Below, in pieces: positions 1-8,449 of a stretch of 35,210 nucleotides of DNA (within the stretch, counting starts at the first letter, position 1; each line of letters opens with the position of its first letter). A program made the position numbers and the translations under genes. Origin of the DNA: CAYQTL01 sp964420405 (lineage in GTDB: Bacteria > Acidobacteriota > Thermoanaerobaculia > Thermoanaerobaculales > Sulfomarinibacteraceae); assembly GCA_964420405.1 (NCBI GenBank), contig CAYQTL010000048.1:1-35210 (forward strand), read 5' to 3'. Under the pieces are notes generated by a model, which was not told where the DNA came from, did not search any database, and saw nothing but the letters and a program-made list of their open reading frames with translations.

Positions 1-694
1 CGCCGCGACGCCCGGCGCGGCGGAGCCGGAGCCGGCCTGGCGGCAGGACGAGACGCCGGAGGCGGCGCCCGGCCCCGGCACGGAGGACGGGACGGTGTTC
101 GCGGCCGAGGTCGAGGAGCCTCCCGACGCCGCTCCGGAGCCCGCCGAAGCCGGTCCGCCCGCCGCCGAGCCGGCCGTCGAGCCGGCGCCTGCCCCGCCGG
201 AGCCGTTCGGCGCGGTCGAGCAGGAACCGGGCGCAGCCCAGACGGCGAGCGCGCCCGTCCGCGACGACGAGATGACCGTCGAGTTCGCACGCTCCGAGAC
301 CGCGCAGAAGCCGGGCCGGGTCGACCCGCCCCCCATGAAGCGTGTCCAGGTCTCCAACCAGCTGGACATCCTCGCGGAGCTCGACGACCTGAGGAAGCAG
401 TCCACCACCGAGTCCGGCGGCCACCGGCGGGTCGGCGCACCGTCCGAGCTCGACCTGGACTCGCTGCTCGGCGACGCCGCCGCCTCCAGTCGCGAGCTGC
501 GTCGCAAGCTCGAGAGGAGTCTCAACTCCAACATCTTCGAACGGATGCACGGCGTCCAGATCGCGGTCCGGATCCAGGACGCCGCCGGCGACACCATCCA
601 CACCCTCGACCCGGTGTCGCTGCGGGTGGAAGAGGCGCGCGGCCTCAAGCGGCTGTCCCTGCGCCTCACCGTCGACCTCGAGAACTCCAGCTGA
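1..694 (+). CDS. 3' part of an unrecognised protein with a Pro/Ala/Glu-rich linker (5' end outside window)
   Basis: The reading frame is open from base 2 to the TGA at 692-694, so the true start lies upstream; the in-frame GTG at 95 has no ribosome binding site and is unlikely to be the start. The first ~110 visible residues are a low-complexity acidic segment rich in Pro, Ala and Glu, typical of a flexible linker. The last ~90 residues look folded: a Leu-rich helical stretch with many Arg/Lys and Glu/Asp, then a short region with beta character (VQIAVRIQD...ISLRV-like alternation) ending in ENSS. I do not recognise the family. A linker plus C-terminal domain would suit a multi-domain signalling or motility protein, but nothing in the sequence decides this. 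Confidence 0.7.
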   Translation, partial: AATPGAAEPEPAWRQDETPEAAPGPGTEDGTVFAAEVEEPPDAAPEPAEAGPPAAEPAVEPAPAPPEPFGAVEQEPGAAQTASAPVRDDEMTVEFARSETAQKPGRVDPPPMKRVQVSNQLDILAELDDLRKQSTTESGGHRRVGAPSELDLDSLLGDAAASSRELRRKLERSLNSNIFERMHGVQIAVRIQDAAGDTIHTLDPVSLRVEEARGLKRLSLRLTVDLENSS

Positions 695-753
695 GCCTGC
701 CGGCCGACGGAATCGGAGCGCCGCCCTCGCCGTTGCGCGGGAGGAGGTATCCG

Positions 754-1146
754 ATGGCTTCGTACGTGATCACCCGCGAGCTGCCGGCAACCGACTACGA
801 GTCCGCCGTCGACCGCACCAAGGCGGCGCTGTCCGAAGAGGGCTTCGGCGTCCTCAGCGAGATCGACGTCCACGCGACGCTGCGCGAGAAGCTGGACGTG
901 GACTTCCGCCGCTACGTCATCCTCGGCGCCTGCAACCCCGGGCTCGCCCACCGCGCACTCGGCGCCGAGCCGATGCTCGGCGCCCTGCTGCCGTGCAACG
1001 TCGTCGTGATGGAGCGGGACGGCGGCGGCTCGACGGTGGCCGCCTTCCGGCCCACCAAGGGGTTCGAGATCGTCGACAACGACGCCGTACAGCCCATCGC
1101 CGCGGAGGTCGAGGAGCGCCTCGGGAGAGTCCTCGGCGCGCTGTGA
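754..1146 (+). CDS. DUF302 family protein
   Basis: 130 residues. The ATG at 754 is preceded by a strong Shine-Dalgarno GGGAGGAGG at 739-747, so I prefer it to the in-frame start at 733. The pattern is that of DUF302 proteins: an N-terminal strand, a helix with 'AVDRTKAALSEEGFGVLSEIDV', then 'YVILGACNPGLAHRAL' and 'LLPCNVVV'. The Asn-Pro after the Cys in 'GACNP' and the 'LLPCNV' motif are the family hallmarks. DUF302 proteins form small alpha/beta dimers; their biochemical role is unsettled, and some sit beside respiratory or stress genes. There is no signal peptide, so it is probably cytoplasmic. The next gene is on the opposite strand, so it ends its transcription unit. Confidence 0.88.
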   Translation: MASYVITRELPATDYESAVDRTKAALSEEGFGVLSEIDVHATLREKLDVDFRRYVILGACNPGLAHRALGAEPMLGALLPCNVVVMERDGGGSTVAAFRPTKGFEIVDNDAVQPIAAEVEERLGRVLGAL

Positions 1147-1517
1147 CCTGCCCCGGACCGGCCCGGACAGTGCGGTAGCCTGAGACCGCGCGGTGCCGCC
1201 CCGGCCGCGACATCCGCCGGCGGCGGGCTGGTGGGGCCGACTCCCGCTCGGATCGCGCCCGGGGTCGCGGGCTCGGGCACTCCGGAGGCGGCGCCGTCTC
1301 CGTTCTCGCTCATCGTCCCGCGGCTCCGACCTGGCGACTGGTGGCGGCTGCCGTCGGAGTCGGCGGGCGGCACCGCACCGCGGCCTCGCGACCCGCGCGG
1401 CGTCCACCCGATCCCCGTCTCCCGACTCCCGCCGCCGCGCGACGTCGGGGTCGGGGCCGGAAGACGGGCGGGAACGGGAGGGGAGCGCGTCCGGGACCCC
1501 TCGCGCCGGGATCCCCC
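1147..1517. other. Intergenic gap, no gene seen
   Basis: 371 bp between two convergent genes (DUF302 and ChaN-PDZ). Open frames here have compositions unlike the neighbouring proteins (Arg/Pro-rich). I see no tRNA and no convincing terminator, only a weak 5-bp GCGGT/ACCGC stem near 1170-1190. The right part (about 1440-1490) contains degenerate G-rich hexamers (GTCGGG, GAACGGG) like those in other gaps of this window. Confidence 0.55.
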
Positions 1518-3119
1518 TCACCCGCCGATCGCCACCCCCGTCCGGTCGAAACGGGTCGTCCCGACGGCCGCGCCGTCCGCGTCGCGCTCGTACCGCACCT
1601 CGACCGCACCGTCCTCGCACGGCACCCGGTACAGCGACCGGACGGCACGTCCCGCGGCGTCGAGCTCGTGGACCTCCTCGAGCCGGTCCTGCGACCGCAC
1701 CTCGACCCGCAGAGGCCGGTCGTCGGAGCGCACCAGCACGACCTCGACGGCGTCCTCCTCGCCTGCCGGCACGGCAGGATCGGCGCCCGACGGCTCGAAC
1801 GGCGCCGCCGGGACGACCTCGTACCCCGGCGCCACCGAGCGCTCGGTCTCCACCAGGTCGGGGTACAGCAGCATCGCCACGTCGACGACGGCGCCGTCCC
1901 GCTCGAGCCGCAGGTCCACCCGCTCGCCCCACTCCAGGCGCGACAACCGGCGGCGCAGCGAGGCCAGGTCCCTGGACGACGAGCCGTTGACATCCAGCAC
2001 GCGGTCGCCGTGCCCGACACCGGCGGCCTGCGCCGGGGTGTCCGGGAACGCCATCGCCACCACCGGCCCGCCGTCGTCGGCGAGCTGGACGCCGAGCCGC
2101 GGGAACGGCTCGACTCCGCCCGTCGCGGCGAACCCTCCGACGAGGTCCGCGAGCGACAGCGTGAACCGGGCCGGCTTCACCTCCGGCACCCCCGCGCCCA
2201 TCGCACCGCCCATCGGATGACCGTGCGGGTCGCCCTCCGGATCCGGCGGCGGCGCCGTCGCCGGGCAGAACGTGACCACCTCGAGCGGCGTCAGCCCCGC
2301 CGCCTCGCGCTCGGCCGCGATCCGGGCCGGGATGCCGAGCCCGTAGGCCACGTGCCCGCTGCCGGCGATCGCCACCACCGTCCCGTCGTCGGGAAGCGCC
2401 GCCAGGATCGAGCGGGCCATCACCACGTCCCACAGACACTGGGCGGCGTACATGTTGTCGAACCAGCCGGGCGGGAGCATCGCGACGGTCTCCCCGAAGT
2501 ACCGGCTCACCAGGTAGCGGTGTTGGGGAAACCCCTCCACCTGGACCGGTCCGACCTCGGCTCGCTGGTCGTCGTCGAGGGACCCGAGCCCGCCGCGGTT
2601 GACGGCCCGCGGGATCTCGCGGGGCACGTTCAGGCCGACGACCCGGACCCCGCGACGGCGTGCCGTCTCCATCACCGGCCGGTAGTACTCGAACCGGTAG
2701 CTGCCCCGACCGTACCAGTCGGTCTCCTCGAGCAGCTCCTCCTCCCCGATCTCGCCCCGCGACCACCGGGCCAGCACGTCGTCGTGGGAGCGGAGGAAGA
2801 ACTCGAGACCCAGCACCACCGGGCGGCCGGCAGCCGCGAGGGCGTCGAGCAGCTCGCCGTGGAGCACCTTCTGCTCCATGGAGGTGTGCTCCTCGCCGAC
2901 CACCACGACGCGGGCGCCGGCCAGCCGCGCCACGATCCCCTCCAGGTCGAGAAGCTCGCCGCTGCGGGTGTCGACGACCGCGCCGGGGGGCACCGCGCCG
3001 ATCGCGTGGGCGCGCCCGGCATCGCCCAGCGGCAGCAGCTCCAGCTCGCCGGTCGCGGCGGTCGTCGCCGCCATCGTCATCAGACCTCCCGCCGCCACCG
3101 CACGCCATCGGCTCGCCAT
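1518..3119 (-). CDS. Secreted ChaN-like (Tiki superfamily) protein with C-terminal PDZ domain
   Basis: 533 residues. The chosen ATG (3117-3119) follows a clear GGAGGTGG; upstream in-frame starts have none. Residues 1-23 form a signal peptide (Arg-Trp-Arg, hydrophobic stretch, Ala-Thr-Gly). Residues ~65-290 match the ChaN/DUF399 haem-binding-uptake family of the Tiki superfamily: 'VVVVGEEHTSMEQKVLH' (E76, E77, H78), 'GLEFF', and late 'AIAGSGHVAYGLGIPARI' (H256). A Gly/His/Met-rich linker (~292-310) leads to a PDZ domain (~338-415: 'RLGVQL...AFPDTPAQAAGVGHGDRVLDVNG') and then ~110 residues of unassigned beta-rich sequence. ChaN proteins are linked to iron or haem handling and Tiki relatives include metalloproteases; which applies here cannot be told. 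It is probably periplasmic or lipid-associated. The gene is divergent from the GreA-like gene. Confidence 0.85.
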   Translation of the reverse strand: MASRWRAVAAGGLMTMAATTAATGELELLPLGDAGRAHAIGAVPPGAVVDTRSGELLDLEGIVARLAGARVVVVGEEHTSMEQKVLHGELLDALAAAGRPVVLGLEFFLRSHDDVLARWSRGEIGEEELLEETDWYGRGSYRFEYYRPVMETARRRGVRVVGLNVPREIPRAVNRGGLGSLDDDQRAEVGPVQVEGFPQHRYLVSRYFGETVAMLPPGWFDNMYAAQCLWDVVMARSILAALPDDGTVVAIAGSGHVAYGLGIPARIAAEREAAGLTPLEVVTFCPATAPPPDPEGDPHGHPMGGAMGAGVPEVKPARFTLSLADLVGGFAATGGVEPFPRLGVQLADDGGPVVAMAFPDTPAQAAGVGHGDRVLDVNGSSSRDLASLRRRLSRLEWGERVDLRLERDGAVVDVAMLLYPDLVETERSVAPGYEVVPAAPFEPSGADPAVPAGEEDAVEVVLVRSDDRPLRVEVRSQDRLEEVHELDAAGRAVRSLYRVPCEDGAVEVRYERDADGAAVGTTRFDRTGVAIGG

Positions 3120-3187
3120 GCTCTCCACCTCCACCTGGGCCCGCCTGCGCGGCCGCCGCCAACCATACCGGAGCCGGCTTCGGTTGC

Positions 3188-3193
3188 TACAAT
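3188..3193 (+). promoter_or_regulatory. Candidate -10 box (TACAAT) for the GreA-like gene
   Basis: TACAAT differs from TATAAT by one base and sits in the 119-bp divergent gap, giving a leader of about 40 nt before the ATG at 3239. No convincing -35 is present at 16-18 bp. On the other strand TATGGT (3162-3167) may serve the ChaN-PDZ gene. Confidence 0.45.
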
Positions 3194-3238
3194 GACCGGC
3201 CCGCCCGGTTGGGCGGACCACGACCCGGAGGAGCCGAC

Positions 3239-5332
3239 ATGACGGAGACGCAGCCGCCGAACCTCGAGGAGGCCGTCGAGAGCGGGAGCTGGGAGCGCGT
3301 CGAGGAGCTGTGGCTGGAGCTGCTGGAGGCCGAGCCCATCCCGCTCGAGGCCCTGCTCGAGACGCGCCGCCGGCTGTACGAGGAGGGCCAGAAGCAGCTC
3401 GCCCGGACGCTGCTGGAGCTGCTCGCCGAGTCGCTGGAGGCGCGCGGCGACGGACCGGCGGCGCTCGAGGCGCTGCGCGAGCTCGTGCGCCTGAGCGAGA
3501 AGCCCGGCCCGGAGCTGCTGGCCCGGCTCGAGCGGGCGGTCGCCGCCGCGCGTCCGGCTGCGCCGTCGCTGGCCGGCGTCCTGGCGAAGCACCCGATCGC
3601 GTCGGCCCGCCGGCCGCTGGACGTGCTCGCCGACCTGCAGGCGTGGCTCGACCACGACGTCGGGACCGTGGTGGAGGTGGTCGGACAGGGGGTCGGGCGG
3701 GTGGTCGACGTCAACCTCGAGCTGGGCCACGTCAAGGTGGACGTGGGCGACCGCAAGCCGGTGACGGTACCCTTCGGCGCCTTCTCCAAGTACCTCCGGC
3801 CCCTGCCCGAGGGGGACTTCCGGCGGCTCAAGGTGGAGCAGCCGGAGGTGCTCGCGGCGCGCGCTGCCCAGACGCCCGGCGACATCCTCGCGGAGCTGCT
3901 CGACAGCCTCGGCGAGCCGGCCGACGTGGCGACGATCCGGATCGCCCTCGACGGCGTGGTGCCCCCGGAGCAGTGGTCGACCTGGTGGACCAGGGCCCGC
4001 AAGCACCCGAGGATCGTGACCACCGGCGCCGGCTCGCGACTGCGCTACGCGGTCACGCGGTCGGCCGACTCGGCCACCGAGACCATGCTGGCCGAGCTCG
4101 AGGACGCGGACCCCCGCGGCCGGCTCACGGTCGCGCGCCGGATCGCCGCCCGCGGCGAGGCCGCCGCCGAGGCGACCGCCCGCTTCCTCGCGGGCTCGCT
4201 TCCCGACCTGGAGCGGACGAGCGCGGGTTTGGCCTGGGAGACGGCGTGCCTGATCGCCGACCTCCCGGGGGGCGCCGAGCCCGCGGCCGCCGCCCACCGG
4301 CGGCTGCTCGAGTCGACCTCGCCGTACCGACTCCTGTCCGACATCGGCGAGCGGTCGTTCCGGGTCGAGGCGCTCGAGGCGCTGCGCCGAGAGCGACCGC
4401 ACGACTGGCCGCTGGTGTGGGGCGAGTGGCTGCTGCACGAGGAGCACCCGGCCGTGCTGTCCCGCCTCGCGTCGACCCTCGACCGGGAGGGCCACGGCGA
4501 CGTGCTCGACGGCGCCCTGGAGGCCCTCTTCCGGGCCCACACCGAGCGCCCGGCGGCGTTCGTCTGGGCGTGCGAGGCGATGGCGGAGAGCGACGCACCC
4601 GAAGCGCTGCGACGGCGGCTGACACCGTCGCTGCTGGAGAAGATCCCGGACACGCTCACCAAGGCCGAGTTCGCACCGTTGCGAGCCCGGGCGAAGGCCC
4701 TGCTCGACGGCGGCCAGATCGCCGTTCGGCTCCTGCTCGAGCAGGCCACGCCGCAGCAGGCGACCCGGTTCTCGTCCCGGATCTCCCGCCTCGACGTGGT
4801 CGAGCCCGACCGCCAACGGCTGGTGGAGCGGGCCGCGCAGCAGCGCCAGTCGGCGGACACGGCCGCCTCCGAGCAGCCGCTGCTCGTCGCCACGAAGGAG
4901 GCGGTCGCGGCCAAGCGAGCCGAGCTCAAGCAGCTACTCGAGGTCGACATCCCGAAGACGCTCAAGGGGATCAACGCGGCGGCCGCGGAGGGCGACCTGC
5001 GAGAGAACTTCGAGTACCACATGCTGCGCGACCGCCAGGAGCTGCAGTCGGCACGGGCGGCCAAGCTCCAGCGCGAGCTCGCCGAGGTCCGGATCCTGGA
5101 ACCCGGCGCGGCCGACGCCTCCAGGGTCAACATCGGCACCGTGGTGCGGTTCGAGGGCGACCGGCCCGCCCCGCTGACCATCCTCGGCCAGTGGGACGCC
5201 GACCCCGCGGCGCGCGTGTTCGCCAACGGCGCCGAGATCGCCCAGAAGCTGCTCGGTCGGCAGGTCGGCGACACCGTCCAGGTCGAGGGAGTGGAGACCA
5301 CCGTCGCCGCCATCGAGCCGTGGCGGGGATGA
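3239..5332 (+). CDS. Long GreA/GreB-type transcription elongation (cleavage) factor with ~540-residue N-terminal extension
   Basis: 697 residues; ATG at 3239 with GGAGGAG at 3227-3233. The C-terminal ~150 residues are a GreA: a coiled coil (~546-615) whose tip reads 'EGDLRENFEYH', keeping the acidic pair that coordinates the catalytic Mg2+ in the RNA polymerase active site (D586 and E589, matching GDLSEN of E. coli GreA), and then the FKBP-like C-terminal domain ('VNIGTVVRFEGD...LLGRQVGDTVQVEG'). Gre factors enter the polymerase secondary channel and stimulate cleavage of backtracked RNA. The extension is all-helical in its first 110 residues (Leu/Glu/Arg-rich, TPR- or HEAT-like), has a small beta domain ('VVEVVGQGVGRVVDVNLELGHVKVDV', ~140-165), and is helical again to ~540. 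Normal GreA is ~158 residues; fused long forms are known, for example in Chlamydia. The gene stands alone. Confidence 0.9.
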   Translation: MTETQPPNLEEAVESGSWERVEELWLELLEAEPIPLEALLETRRRLYEEGQKQLARTLLELLAESLEARGDGPAALEALRELVRLSEKPGPELLARLERAVAAARPAAPSLAGVLAKHPIASARRPLDVLADLQAWLDHDVGTVVEVVGQGVGRVVDVNLELGHVKVDVGDRKPVTVPFGAFSKYLRPLPEGDFRRLKVEQPEVLAARAAQTPGDILAELLDSLGEPADVATIRIALDGVVPPEQWSTWWTRARKHPRIVTTGAGSRLRYAVTRSADSATETMLAELEDADPRGRLTVARRIAARGEAAAEATARFLAGSLPDLERTSAGLAWETACLIADLPGGAEPAAAAHRRLLESTSPYRLLSDIGERSFRVEALEALRRERPHDWPLVWGEWLLHEEHPAVLSRLASTLDREGHGDVLDGALEALFRAHTERPAAFVWACEAMAESDAPEALRRRLTPSLLEKIPDTLTKAEFAPLRARAKALLDGGQIAVRLLLEQATPQQATRFSSRISRLDVVEPDRQRLVERAAQQRQSADTAASEQPLLVATKEAVAAKRAELKQLLEVDIPKTLKGINAAAAEGDLRENFEYHMLRDRQELQSARAAKLQRELAEVRILEPGAADASRVNIGTVVRFEGDRPAPLTILGQWDADPAARVFANGAEIAQKLLGRQVGDTVQVEGVETTVAAIEPWRG

Positions 5333-5675
5333 GGTGACCGCGGGCCCCCGGCCCGGCCTGCCGTTCTGTCCCGAGCCCGTCCCCGATCCCGATCCCGGCA
5401 ACGGCGGCCGGGTCACGCCGGTCTCCCGAACCGACCGCGGAAGACGGCCTCGCTACAGCCCTGTCCGCGCCTGCACGCGGACGGGAGGTCGATGGCGGAG
5501 CTCGTGGCACGATCCTGTTCCCGGAACCCTCGGCGATCGACCACGGTCGCCGCGGACCAGAGCCCGGAACGGGAGACTCCGGCTCATCTGCGGCCACCGA
5601 CCGGTGCGGCGACCCGTCCATCGGGAACGGGAGCGGAACGGCGACCGGGATCGGAGGCGGCGACCGACCGCGCCC
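5333..5675. other. Intergenic gap with degenerate GATCCC hexamers
   Basis: 343 bp between convergent genes. CGGGCC-CCC-GGCCCG (5341-5355) is a short 6-bp hairpin 9 bases after the GreA-like stop and may act as its terminator, without a U tract. A CCCGATCCCGATCCCGG run lies at 5382-5398, and further GGGAAC/GGGATC units at about 5618-5665. I see no gene or RNA. Confidence 0.55.
5382..5398. repeat. Short GATCCC hexamer run
   Basis: Two to three units of (GATCCC), the complement of the GGGATC runs found at 25736-25754, 29835-29860 and 33871-33892. All lie between genes. Confidence 0.6.
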
Positions 5676-7526
5676 TCAGCTGTCGGGCCGGAGCATCTCG
5701 AGCTCGTCGTCGGTGGGCTGGAACAGGATGCAGCCGACGGTCCCCGGACCGGTGTGGGCGCCGACGACCGGGCCGATCTCTCCTTCGAAGCTCTCGACGA
5801 TGTCGAAGGTGTCGTGCACCATCTCCCGCAGCCGGCCGGCCCACTTGGGAGCCGACGCGTGGGCCATGGCCATGAACACCGGCCGGCCCGGGTCGACACG
5901 CTGGTTGAACAGCTCCAGCAGCCGCGGATGGGCACGGCGCCCACCCCGCACCCGGTCGACCGGCACCACCTCGCCGTCCCGCATGCCGAGGATCGGCTTG
6001 ATGCCGAGCAGGGTCCCGATCCACGCCTGGGCGCCGCCGATCCGGCCGCCCCGCCGCAGGTACTCGAGAGTGTCGACGACGAACAGGAAGTGCATCCGCT
6101 TCTTGATGTCCTCCAACGCCGCCGCGATGTCGTCGAGCGCGCGGCCGCGGTGGGCGAGCCGCGCCGCGAACACCACCAGCATGCCGAGCCCGACGCAGTT
6201 GGACTCCGAGTCCACCACCAGGATCCGCGGCGGACCGGCGCCGCCGGCCTCGTCCCGGAGTGCCTTGTACTCCGCCGCACCCTCCACCACGGCCTCCTCG
6301 GCGTGCTGGCCGGTCAGCGACTGCTTCTTGGAGATGTGGACCGAGACGACATCGCCCGAAGCCACCAGCCGGCGATAGGTCTCGTGGAACTCGCCCTTGC
6401 CCGGGGGGCTGGTCGACGGGAACACGTCGGACGCGGAGAGCATCGGGTAGAACTCGTCGGGCTGGATGTCGATGCCGTCCTTGAACACCTTCTTGCCGAA
6501 CAGCACCGACAGCGGCACGACGTGGATCTGGTTGCGCCGCAGGATCGACGGCAGCAGGTCGCAGGTGGAGTCGGTCACGACGTGGATCCGCTGCTCGGGC
6601 TCGATGACCGACAGGAACCCCCGCTGCCGGAGCTCGTCCACCAGGGTCAGGACGCTCAGGTCCTGGTACGGCACCCGGTCGACGAGGTCGGCGAGGTTCT
6701 TCGCCTGCTGGACGTGGGTCAGGACCTCCCGTTCCTCGTCGGTGAACTGGGTGGAGAAGAACCGCTCGTCCATGGTGACGTCCACCGCCGACCGCAGCGG
6801 CGGCATCCGACGGAACATCTCGTCGAGCTGGAACCTCTCCTCGACCGCGTCGGACACGAGGGTGGCGAGGTCGACGTCGATCGCCCGCTCGACGGCGGGC
6901 CGCTCCAGCTCGAGGGTGAACGAGCCGCCGCGCAGCCCGGCGATCCGGTTGAACGCCTTGCGGCCGCGGATACCGCTCCAGTGGGCGTCCACCACCTCGC
7001 CGTCCACCAGGAGGATCCCGGCGTCGGGTCCGACCGACAGCCGCACGTGCCCCGTGATCATGAACTTGAGCAGGACCCGCAGGAGATCGCCGATGGAGAT
7101 CCTCGTGAGGTCTCCGTACAGCACGTCGATCCGGTCCGAAAGCTCGCCGCCGATCTCACGAGCCAGCAGCAGCAGCCGCACCTGGTACAGGAAGCGGGCG
7201 GGCTCGAGCTCGCCGGAGGGCAGGTAGTAGAACGCCCCCTCGGGATGGTCGTCGCCGATCTCGGGCACCTCGTCGCACAGGATCAGGAACGGCGGCATCT
7301 CGAGCCCGGTGGCGGTGAGACGGACGTGCAGCTCGACCGGCTCGATGCCCTCCAGGCCCGTGTGGGCGATCACCAGGGTGGGGTCGAGGCCGGCGGTGAA
7401 CCGGAGGGCCTCCTCGCCGTTGACCGCGTTGATGACCTCGTAGCCGCCCTCGTACAGGGCGAGCCCGAGGCGGCGCCGACGTTCGTCGGAGCTGTCGGCG
7501 ACGAGGACCGTCGGTATCTGCGGCAC
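5676..7526 (-). CDS. Degenerate receiver - DUF4388 - DegV fusion protein
   Basis: 616 residues; GTG start with a purine-rich GAAGGGGG ~8 nt upstream. Three parts. Residues 6-125 fold like a response-regulator receiver ('TVLVADSSDERRRRLGLALYEGGYEV'), but the phospho-acceptor Asp is His55 ('LVIAHTGLEG') and the conserved Lys is not evident, so phosphorylation is unlikely. Residues ~137-305 are DUF4388 (PatA-like): 'GDLTRISIGDLLRVLLKFMITGHV', 'GILLVDGEVVDA', then a winged-helix-like tail. Residues ~314-612 are DegV ('HVVTDSTCDL', 'STSPPGKGEF', 'DTLEYLRRGGRI'), the family of FakB fatty-acid-binding proteins that present an acyl chain to the kinase FakA. No FakA is in the window. A plausible role is a lipid-responsive regulator, but this is inferred from the domains alone. 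A -10 TATACT lies 34 bp upstream. Confidence 0.9.
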   Translation of the reverse strand: MPQIPTVLVADSSDERRRRLGLALYEGGYEVINAVNGEEALRFTAGLDPTLVIAHTGLEGIEPVELHVRLTATGLEMPPFLILCDEVPEIGDDHPEGAFYYLPSGELEPARFLYQVRLLLLAREIGGELSDRIDVLYGDLTRISIGDLLRVLLKFMITGHVRLSVGPDAGILLVDGEVVDAHWSGIRGRKAFNRIAGLRGGSFTLELERPAVERAIDVDLATLVSDAVEERFQLDEMFRRMPPLRSAVDVTMDERFFSTQFTDEEREVLTHVQQAKNLADLVDRVPYQDLSVLTLVDELRQRGFLSVIEPEQRIHVVTDSTCDLLPSILRRNQIHVVPLSVLFGKKVFKDGIDIQPDEFYPMLSASDVFPSTSPPGKGEFHETYRRLVASGDVVSVHISKKQSLTGQHAEEAVVEGAAEYKALRDEAGGAGPPRILVVDSESNCVGLGMLVVFAARLAHRGRALDDIAAALEDIKKRMHFLFVVDTLEYLRRGGRIGGAQAWIGTLLGIKPILGMRDGEVVPVDRVRGGRRAHPRLLELFNQRVDPGRPVFMAMAHASAPKWAGRLREMVHDTFDIVESFEGEIGPVVGAHTGPGTVGCILFQPTDDELEMLRPDS

Positions 7527-7560
7527 CCTGAACCCCCTTCCCCGGACCCTCTTCCGGGTC

Positions 7561-7566
7561 AGTATA
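7561..7566 (-). promoter_or_regulatory. Candidate -10 box (TATACT) for the receiver-DUF4388-DegV gene
   Basis: On the minus strand TATACT lies 34 bp before the GTG start and would give a leader of about 27 nt with a GAAGGGGG ribosome binding site. It falls in the 77-bp gap after nth, so the fusion gene likely has its own promoter although nth is upstream on the same strand. No good -35 is visible. Confidence 0.5.
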
Positions 7567-7603
7567 ACCTGACAGGGCGGGACTTCTCAGAGGTGGGCCG
7601 CGC

Positions 7604-8236
7604 TCACACCCCGACCTGCCGGCACACCGGCGCCAGCGCACACCGGTCGCAGGCGGGGCGTCGGGCTCCGCACACCCGCCGGCCGTGGAGGATCATCCGC
7701 ATCGAGAACGCGACCCACTCCGTGCGGGGCAGCAGCCCCTCCACGTCGGTCGCGATCCGCTCCGCGTCGTCGAGCCGGGTGAGGCCGATCCGGCGGGCCA
7801 GCCGCCGCACGTGGGTGTCGACCGGGATGCCGGCCGGCTCGCCGAACGCCTCTCCGAGCACCACCTTGGCGGTCTTGCGGCCGACCCCGGGAAGGCCCAG
7901 CAGAGCGTCCAGGTCCCGCGGCACCGTGCCGCCGTGCTCCGCCATCAGCATCCGCGCCGCCTGCCGGATGCTCCGCGCCTTGTTGCGGTACAGGCCGATG
8001 GTTCGGATGACGTGCTCGACCTCCTCCAGCGGGGCGTCGGCCAGCGCCGCCGGCGTCGGCCACCGCCGGAACAGCTCCGGCGTCACCGCGTTGACGCGGG
8101 CGTCGGTGGTCTGGGCCGACAGCACCGTCGCCACCAGCAGCTCCCACGGGTCGCGGTGGTCCAGCTCGCACTCGGCGCCGGGGTACAGCTCCGCCAGGAT
8201 GCGGGCGACCTCGCGGGCCCGTTCGGCTCGTTTCAT
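7604..8236 (-). CDS. nth: Endonuclease III (DNA glycosylase/AP lyase)
   Basis: 210 residues, the usual length. Base-excision repair enzyme that removes oxidised pyrimidines and cuts the abasic site by beta-elimination. The helix-hairpin-helix reads 'LLGLPGVGRKTAKVVLGEAFG' with the catalytic Lys121, followed by 'VDTHVRR' with the catalytic Asp140. The C-terminus has the [4Fe-4S] ligands Cys189, 196, 199 and 205 (C-X6-C-X2-C-X5-C). 'LLVATVLSAQTTDARVN' is the conserved N-terminal helix. The ATG (8234-8236) fits the family N-terminus, but no Shine-Dalgarno precedes it; instead TACACT (8245-8250) ends 8 nt before the ATG, so the mRNA may be leaderless. Confidence 0.97.
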   Translation of the reverse strand: MKRAERAREVARILAELYPGAECELDHRDPWELLVATVLSAQTTDARVNAVTPELFRRWPTPAALADAPLEEVEHVIRTIGLYRNKARSIRQAARMLMAEHGGTVPRDLDALLGLPGVGRKTAKVVLGEAFGEPAGIPVDTHVRRLARRIGLTRLDDAERIATDVEGLLPRTEWVAFSMRMILHGRRVCGARRPACDRCALAPVCRQVGV

Positions 8237-8244
8237 GGGGATGG

Positions 8245-8250
8245 AGTGTA
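8245..8250 (-). promoter_or_regulatory. Candidate -10 box (TACACT) of nth, leaderless spacing
   Basis: Minus-strand TACACT followed by CCATCCCC and the ATG. A start site ~7 nt downstream of the -10 box would fall at or just before the ATG. The same TACACT placed just before the start codon recurs upstream of the TonB receptor gene (29662-29667). Confidence 0.5.
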
Positions 8251-8449
8251 GCGGGTCTCCCGCGCCCGCGTCCGCGTCCGTGCCGTGCCCGTGCCCGAAC
8301 GGGAACGGCGTGCGACACCGATCGGTCCCGTTGTTCCTTCCACTGCCGCCGGCGCGCCGATGTCGCATGCTCGGTCCTTCCGCTGCGTCGGGCGCGGACG
8401 AGGCACGGGCGCGGACGCGGGGGACCGGGGTGCAGTGGACGTCGGGAGG

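Noticed and set aside
3080..4816. Long minus-strand open frame under the GreA-like gene
   Set aside because: Composition (Arg/Gly/Leu/Gln runs) and lack of motifs show it is antisense to a gene with clear GreA motifs.
5676..6080. Truncated or frameshifted DegV
   Set aside because: The DegV part is full length (~300 residues) with both terminal motifs, so the gene is intact.
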